Positions 14,024-14,937 of a stretch of 14,937 nucleotides of DNA are shown in pieces. The notes beneath the pieces were generated by a model. It searched no databases. It had not been told where the DNA came from and saw only the letters and a list, made by a program, of their open reading frames with translations. The translations under genes and the position numbers were made by a program. The stretch comes from Methanolinea sp. UBA275 (GTDB lineage: Archaea; Halobacteriota; Methanomicrobia; Methanomicrobiales; Methanospirillaceae): contig DAWU01000011.1 in the NCBI GenBank assembly GCA_002506105.1, positions 1 to 14,937 of the forward strand, read 5' to 3'. Position 1 is the first letter of the stretch. The number at the start of each line of letters is the position of its first letter.

Positions 14024-14937
14024 ATGAAATTTACTACATGGACGAGACTGGAATTCATAGGGCTTTGCCTTTGTATACTTGCCATCCCCGCACTTGCCAC
14101 CACGGTTACCGTCGGTTCTGCGACGCTTCCTGCGGTGGGATCATCGACGGATATCGTGATCACGGGGGATAGCTTCCCGGACGGCCTGTTTGGGTATATA
14201 ATGAATGCATCGTTTAATGACCCCTCAATCGCAGAGATAACCGCAGTCACCTTTCCCGCCTGGGTAACCTGGTCTGAACAGGGGGTATTACCCTCTACTG
14301 ACCTGAGGCTGAAGGTTCTTACTTTTACGGATCATTCTACCAGCACAGACCTCCCACTCGTTACCCTGACCGTGAGGGGTAAGGCAGCAGGGACGACATT
14401 GCTCAACCTGTCCGTGAGGGATATGGCTTCTATGACAGGGAGTAGTATCTATCCGACAATTGTTCCGGGAACAATAATTGTCGGTGGAGTGCCCACGACG
14501 GGCTCCCTGAACATCACCAGCAGCCCGACGGGAGCGACAGTAACGGTGGACGGTACCACGTATGGAACGACACCGGAATTAGTATCAGGGCTCTCAGCGG
14601 GGAGTCACAGCGTCGGCGTGTCGATGACAGGGTACCAAACCTATAGCGGTACCGCATCAGTCACTGCAGGTACAGAAACCCCGGTGAATGTCGTACTCAC
14701 ACCGGTCTCACCCACGACTGGATCGCTGAGCATCACGAGCAGCCCGAGCGGGGCGACGGTGACGGTGGATGGAACAGGATATGGTTTGACACCGGTAGTC
14801 GTATCCGGACTCTCGCCAGGGAGTCATACCCTAGAGCTCTCGCTGACGGGCTACCAGGCATACAGCGGTACCGCAACAGTCACCGCAGGTGTGCAGACCC
14901 CTGTGAATGTCGTACTCACACCGGTCTCACCCACGAC
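14024..14937 (+). CDS. Secreted protein with cohesin-like domain and PEGA repeats (3' end outside window)
   Basis: An open frame of 304 codons running past the window edge. Residues 1-25 are a signal peptide (MKFTTWTRLE, hydrophobic FIGLCLCILAIP, cleavage after ALA). Residues about 27-155 form a beta-rich domain whose pattern (GLFGY, FNDPSIAE, FPAWV, LPSTDLRLKV, GKAAGTTLLNLSV) matches the cohesin-like domain of the preceding gene. Two PEGA repeats follow from residue 157 (GSLNITSSPTGATVTVDG) and 230 (GSLSITSSPSGATVTVDG), with a third beginning at the edge; each is 73 residues. PEGA domains are carbohydrate- or surface-associated beta modules. ATG 14024 is preferred over the in-frame ATG at 14018 because GAGGT (14013-14017) lies 6 bases before it. 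The C-terminal anchor or further domains are not visible. Confidence 0.88.
   Translation, partial: MKFTTWTRLEFIGLCLCILAIPALATTVTVGSATLPAVGSSTDIVITGDSFPDGLFGYIMNASFNDPSIAEITAVTFPAWVTWSEQGVLPSTDLRLKVLTFTDHSTSTDLPLVTLTVRGKAAGTTLLNLSVRDMASMTGSSIYPTIVPGTIIVGGVPTTGSLNITSSPTGATVTVDGTTYGTTPELVSGLSAGSHSVGVSMTGYQTYSGTASVTAGTETPVNVVLTPVSPTTGSLSITSSPSGATVTVDGTGYGLTPVVVSGLSPGSHTLELSLTGYQAYSGTATVTAGVQTPVNVVLTPVSPT
14492..14937 (+). repeat. Tandem 219-bp PEGA-coding repeat
   Basis: The segment CCCACGAC recurs at 14492, 14711 and 14930, exactly 219 bases apart, marking units of 73 codons. The last 35 bases of unit 1 plus junction (14684-14718) are identical to 14903-14937. Within units most differences are scattered single bases. 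Confidence 0.85.

Noticed and set aside
13827..14027. 66-codon plus-strand frame between the two surface-protein genes
   Set aside because: Composition is not protein-like, there is no Shine-Dalgarno, and it overlaps the start of the PEGA gene.
1..14937. CRISPR array, transposon, tRNA or rRNA genes
   Set aside because: No regularly spaced short repeats, no transposase-like protein and no cloverleaf was seen; the only regular repeat is the coding 219-bp PEGA unit.

Overview
The window looks like chromosomal DNA of a methanogenic archaeon, most likely Methanomicrobiales or a close relative. This rests on TATA-box promoters, oligo-T terminators, Shine-Dalgarno sites matching the archaeal 16S tail (GGAGGTGATC), an Lhr-type helicase, a symporter with a tiny partner protein, tandem DUF350 membrane proteins, and secreted SBBP/PKD/dockerin and PEGA proteins rich in N-glycosylation sequons. 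No tRNA, rRNA, CRISPR array, transposase or insertion sequence was recognised.

Layout. Positions 79-1764 (minus) hold a two-gene transport operon: a 36-residue one-helix protein (1654-1764), not usually called by gene finders, followed 3 bases later by a 523-residue sodium:solute symporter. A short divergent promoter region with two inverted repeats separates it from a 715-residue Lhr-like helicase (2019-4166, plus). Convergent to the helicase is a DrrAB-type ABC exporter operon (6081 down to 4256, minus), in which the ATPase stop overlaps a possible GTG start of the permease, although the ribosome binding site favours an ATG six bases further in. A gene-poor stretch (6082-6517) contains a clear TATA box, an 8-bp-arm hairpin and a T-tract, and may encode a short RNA. 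It precedes a small HEAT-repeat protein (6518-6835). Class II lysyl-tRNA synthetase (7050-8564) follows from its own promoter, possibly with a 20-codon ORF at its stop codon. Two minus-strand genes come next: an internally duplicated DUF350 membrane protein (8725-9225) and a 115-residue protein of unknown function (9356-9703).

The right third is devoted to the cell surface. A 1266-residue secreted protein (10001-13801) has a signal peptide, an ENQGQ-type N-terminal domain, seven SBBP repeats (probably one seven-bladed propeller), four PKD domains, a cohesin-like beta domain and a C-terminal dockerin with two calcium loops. Just downstream a second secreted protein starts at 14024 and runs off the window. 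It begins with a domain resembling the cohesin-like domain of its neighbour and continues with PEGA repeats of exactly 219 bp (73 codons).

The most interesting possibility is that these two neighbours are partners in a cohesin/dockerin-style assembly on the archaeal surface. The small symporter subunit, the unexplained 6339-6496 transcription unit and two mutually exclusive hairpins at 9767-9797 also deserve attention. The remaining genes look like ordinary core or household functions.
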